From Nocardioides sp. (GTDB lineage Bacteria; Actinomycetota; Actinomycetes; Propionibacteriales; Nocardioidaceae), in assembly GCF_030150155.1 (NCBI RefSeq), contig NZ_JASLGR010000017.1, forward strand, positions 1 to 47,113: DNA of 47,113 nt, given 5' to 3'. The stretch's first letter is position 1, and each line of letters begins with the position of its first letter. The translations under genes were made by a program, and so were the position numbers. Of the stretch, positions 45,302-47,113 are shown piece after piece. The notes below the pieces were generated by a model. That model saw nothing but the letters and a program-made list of their open reading frames with translations, was not told the origin of the DNA and did no database searches.

Positions 45302-45946
45302 TCAGGGAGCGAGCCGCTCCGTGCGCCAGCCGGACTCCGCACGCCGGTAGACCAGGCGGTCGTGCATCCGCCCGGTCCGGCCCTGCCAGAACTCCACCGC
45401 CTCCGGCCGGACCCGGTAGCCGCCCCACTCCTGCGGAGTCGGGACGTCGTCGACCCCGACGAAGCGCTGCTCCGCGGCCCGATAGGACTCCTCCAGATCC
45501 TCGCGCCCCACGACCACCTGCGACTGGTGCGAGGCCCAGGCCCCGAGTCGCGACTCCCGCGGTCGTACGGCGAAGTAGGCGTCCACCTCGGCCCGCTCCA
45601 ACGGCTCGGCGGTGCCCTCGACCCGGACCTGACGCTCCAGCGGGTGCCAGGGGAAGAGCAGCGCGATCGCCGGGTTGGCGCTGAGCTCGGCGCCCTTGCG
45701 GCTGGCGGTGTTGGTGTAGAAGACGAACCCCTCGGGGCCGAAGGACTTCAGCAGCACGAACCTGCTCGACGGGACGCCGTCGGGGGTGGCGGTCGCGACC
45801 ACCATGGCGTTGGGCTCGTGGATCCCGGCACGGACCGCGTCGTCATACCAACGCTCGAACATGGTCAGCGGATCGGGGGCCAGATCGGACTCCCGGAGGC
45901 CTCCTGCGGCGTAGTCCCGACGCAGGGCAGAGAGGTCATGCTCCAT
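45302..45946 (-). CDS. pdxH: pyridoxamine/pyridoxine 5'-phosphate oxidase
   Basis: A 214-residue FMN enzyme that oxidises PNP or PMP to pyridoxal 5'-phosphate, the active form of vitamin B6. ATG 45946 (MEHDLSALRRDY) gives the family N terminus; the upstream extension is not conserved. Motifs: PNAMVVATATPDGVPSSRFVLLKSF, GFVFYTNTASRKGAEL, LLFPWHPLERQVRVEGTAE, RPRESRLGAWASHQSQ, and the C-terminal substrate-binding EFWQGRTGRMHDRLVY. Length is normal. TAGGGT lies 7 nt upstream, so it is leaderless or nearly so. It is divergent from the citrate synthase gene, a pairing known in other actinobacteria. Confidence 0.96.
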   Translation of the reverse strand: MEHDLSALRRDYAAGGLRESDLAPDPLTMFERWYDDAVRAGIHEPNAMVVATATPDGVPSSRFVLLKSFGPEGFVFYTNTASRKGAELSANPAIALLFPWHPLERQVRVEGTAEPLERAEVDAYFAVRPRESRLGAWASHQSQVVVGREDLEESYRAAEQRFVGVDDVPTPQEWGGYRVRPEAVEFWQGRTGRMHDRLVYRRAESGWRTERLAP

Positions 45947-45953
45947 GCCCTTG

Positions 45954-45959
45954 ACCCTA
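45954..45959 (-). promoter_or_regulatory. -10 element of pdxH
   Basis: TAGGGT on the minus strand, 7 nt before ATG 45946. Confidence 0.5.
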
Positions 45960-46057
45960 GGCCATGTCGCTTCGCGCCCACCTGGGGCAGAATGCCGAAG
46001 GCTTTCCCGTTGTCTTTGCACTGTCTTCGCACGAGTCCGCACAACCCAGGAGCATCC

Positions 46058-47113
46058 ATGCCTGACTCACCTGTCGTCCACGACGGACTCGAGGGCGTCG
46101 TCGCCTTCGAGACCCAGATCGCCGAGCCGGACAAGGAGGGCTCAGCACTGCGCTACCGCGGCGTGGACATCGAGGAGCTCGCCGGGCGCGTGCCGTTCGA
46201 GAAGGTCTGGGGCCTGCTGGTCGACGGCACCTTCGACCCCGGCCTGGCTCCGGCGGAGGCGTTCTCGCTGCCGGTCCACACCGGCGACGTACGCGTGGAC
46301 CTGCAGTCCGCCATCGCCCAGCTCGCGCCCGCGTTCGGCTTCACCTACTCCTACGACTCGACCCCGGAGAAGGTCCGCGAGGACCTCGGCCGCGCCGCCG
46401 TGATGGTGCTGGCGTGGGCCGGTCAGTCCGCGCGCGGCCTCGGCCTGCCCGTCGTACCCCAGCGCGTCGTCGACGAGGGCCAGACCCTTGCCGAGAAGTT
46501 CCTGCTGCGCTGGCGCGGCGAGGCGGACCCCAAGCACGCCAAGGCGATCGACGCCTACTGGTCGTCGGCTGCCGAGCACGGCATGAACGCCTCCACCTTC
46601 ACCGCTCGCGTCATCACCTCCACGGGCGCCGACGTCGCTGCTGCCCTGTCGGGCGCCATCGGTGCGATGAGCGGCCCACTGCACGGCGGCGCGCCGTCCC
46701 GCGTGCTCGGCATGATCGAGGACGTCGAGAAGTCCGGCGACGCGCGTGCCTACGTGAAGAACCTGCTCGACTCCGGCGAGCGCCTGATGGGCTTCGGTCA
46801 CCGCGTCTACCGCGCTGAGGACCCCCGCGCCCGCGTGCTCCGTCGCACCGCCCAGGAGCTCGGCGCTGCGCGCTACGAGGTCGCCGAGGCCCTCGAGAAG
46901 GCCGCCCTCGCCGAGCTCCGCGAGCGCCGTCCCGACCGTGTCCTGGAGACCAACGTCGAGTTCTGGGCCGCGATCGTCCTCGACTTCGCCGACGTGCCGG
47001 CCAACATGTTCACCTCGATGTTCACCTGTGCTCGCACGGGCGGTTGGTCGGCGCACATCCTCGAGCAGAAGACCACCGGGCGCCTGATCCGCCCCTCCGC
47101 CCTCTACACCGGC
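46058..47113 (+). CDS. citA: citrate synthase 2 (CitA type), 3' end outside window
   Basis: 352 residues are visible and the frame is still open at the right edge; about 20-30 residues are missing compared with relatives. ATG 46058 has AGGAG 5 nt upstream. It condenses oxaloacetate with acetyl-CoA or propionyl-CoA. Active-site signatures: EHGMNAST (His174), SGPLHGGAPSRV (His209) and MGFGHRVYR (His248). Where most citrate synthases have NVDFYSG, this reads NVEFWAA, so the catalytic Asp is Glu301. The C-terminal arginine motif TGRLIRP is present. The NVEFW form looks like the actinobacterial CitA group. Confidence 0.93.
   Translation, partial: MPDSPVVHDGLEGVVAFETQIAEPDKEGSALRYRGVDIEELAGRVPFEKVWGLLVDGTFDPGLAPAEAFSLPVHTGDVRVDLQSAIAQLAPAFGFTYSYDSTPEKVREDLGRAAVMVLAWAGQSARGLGLPVVPQRVVDEGQTLAEKFLLRWRGEADPKHAKAIDAYWSSAAEHGMNASTFTARVITSTGADVAAALSGAIGAMSGPLHGGAPSRVLGMIEDVEKSGDARAYVKNLLDSGERLMGFGHRVYRAEDPRARVLRRTAQELGAARYEVAEALEKAALAELRERRPDRVLETNVEFWAAIVLDFADVPANMFTSMFTCARTGGWSAHILEQKTTGRLIRPSALYTG

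Overview
The window is about 47 kb of very GC-rich DNA (roughly 70 percent by eye) with tightly packed genes, GTG starts and mostly TGA stops. Gene order and protein families point to an actinobacterium. Recognisable mycobacterial-type blocks (SigK/RskA locus, IdeR, a DesA3-type desaturase with its reductase), a flagellar-type sigma factor and a chemotaxis receptor fit Nocardioides or a close relative. That placement is inference; no rRNA is present.

Layout. 1-7.3 kb: tail of a chemotaxis receptor, a secreted protein, a long acidic repeat-rich membrane protein, type II NADH dehydrogenase (minus), a small anti-sigma-like ATPase and a pair of CrcB fluoride channels. 7.3-16.7 kb: a secreted DUF4185 protein, a divergent membrane protein, photolyase, a TIGR01777 epimerase, then a minus-strand lipid-modifying operon (DUF1295, Cfa-like methyltransferase, and one protein fusing an FAD amine oxidase to DUF1365). 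16.8-20.6 kb: membrane molybdopterin oxidoreductase, fasciclin lipoprotein, SigK and zinc anti-sigma RskA. The block 12.4-20.6 kb is a rearranged version of the mycobacterial SigK locus, and three near-identical SigK-like promoters sit where a regulon would need them. 20.6-26.9 kb: SRPBCC protein, tRNA-Asp, and a TetR gene divergent from a three-gene meta-cleavage aromatic pathway. An AbiF/Abi_2 HEPN protein follows, preceded by a small structured, terminator-ended candidate RNA and flanked by 50-bp direct repeats next to tRNA-Glu. 27-34.9 kb: tRNA-Phe, FliA/WhiG-type sigma factor, an operon for fatty-acid desaturation (reductase, desaturase, small protein, histidine kinase) divergent from a DesT/FabR-like regulator with two matching operators, DUF2277, sirtuin, a small unknown protein and IdeR. 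35-47 kb: GH13 alpha-glucosidase, a MarR-controlled DHA2 efflux pump, an ECF sigma factor overlapping a membrane beta-propeller protein, a heterodimeric ABC exporter, PdxH and the start of a CitA-type citrate synthase that runs off the window.

The best candidates for something new are: (1) the AbiF protein with its upstream candidate RNA, which looks like an RNA-antitoxin module; (2) a family of 22-bp-period tandem arrays at three loci, which abut all four TAG stop codons in the window; (3) the SigK regulon with its FAD-DUF1365 fusion; (4) the paired DesT-like operators on a desaturase operon that also carries a histidine kinase. Many genes also have a -10 element 6-7 nt before the start codon, so they are probably transcribed without a leader.
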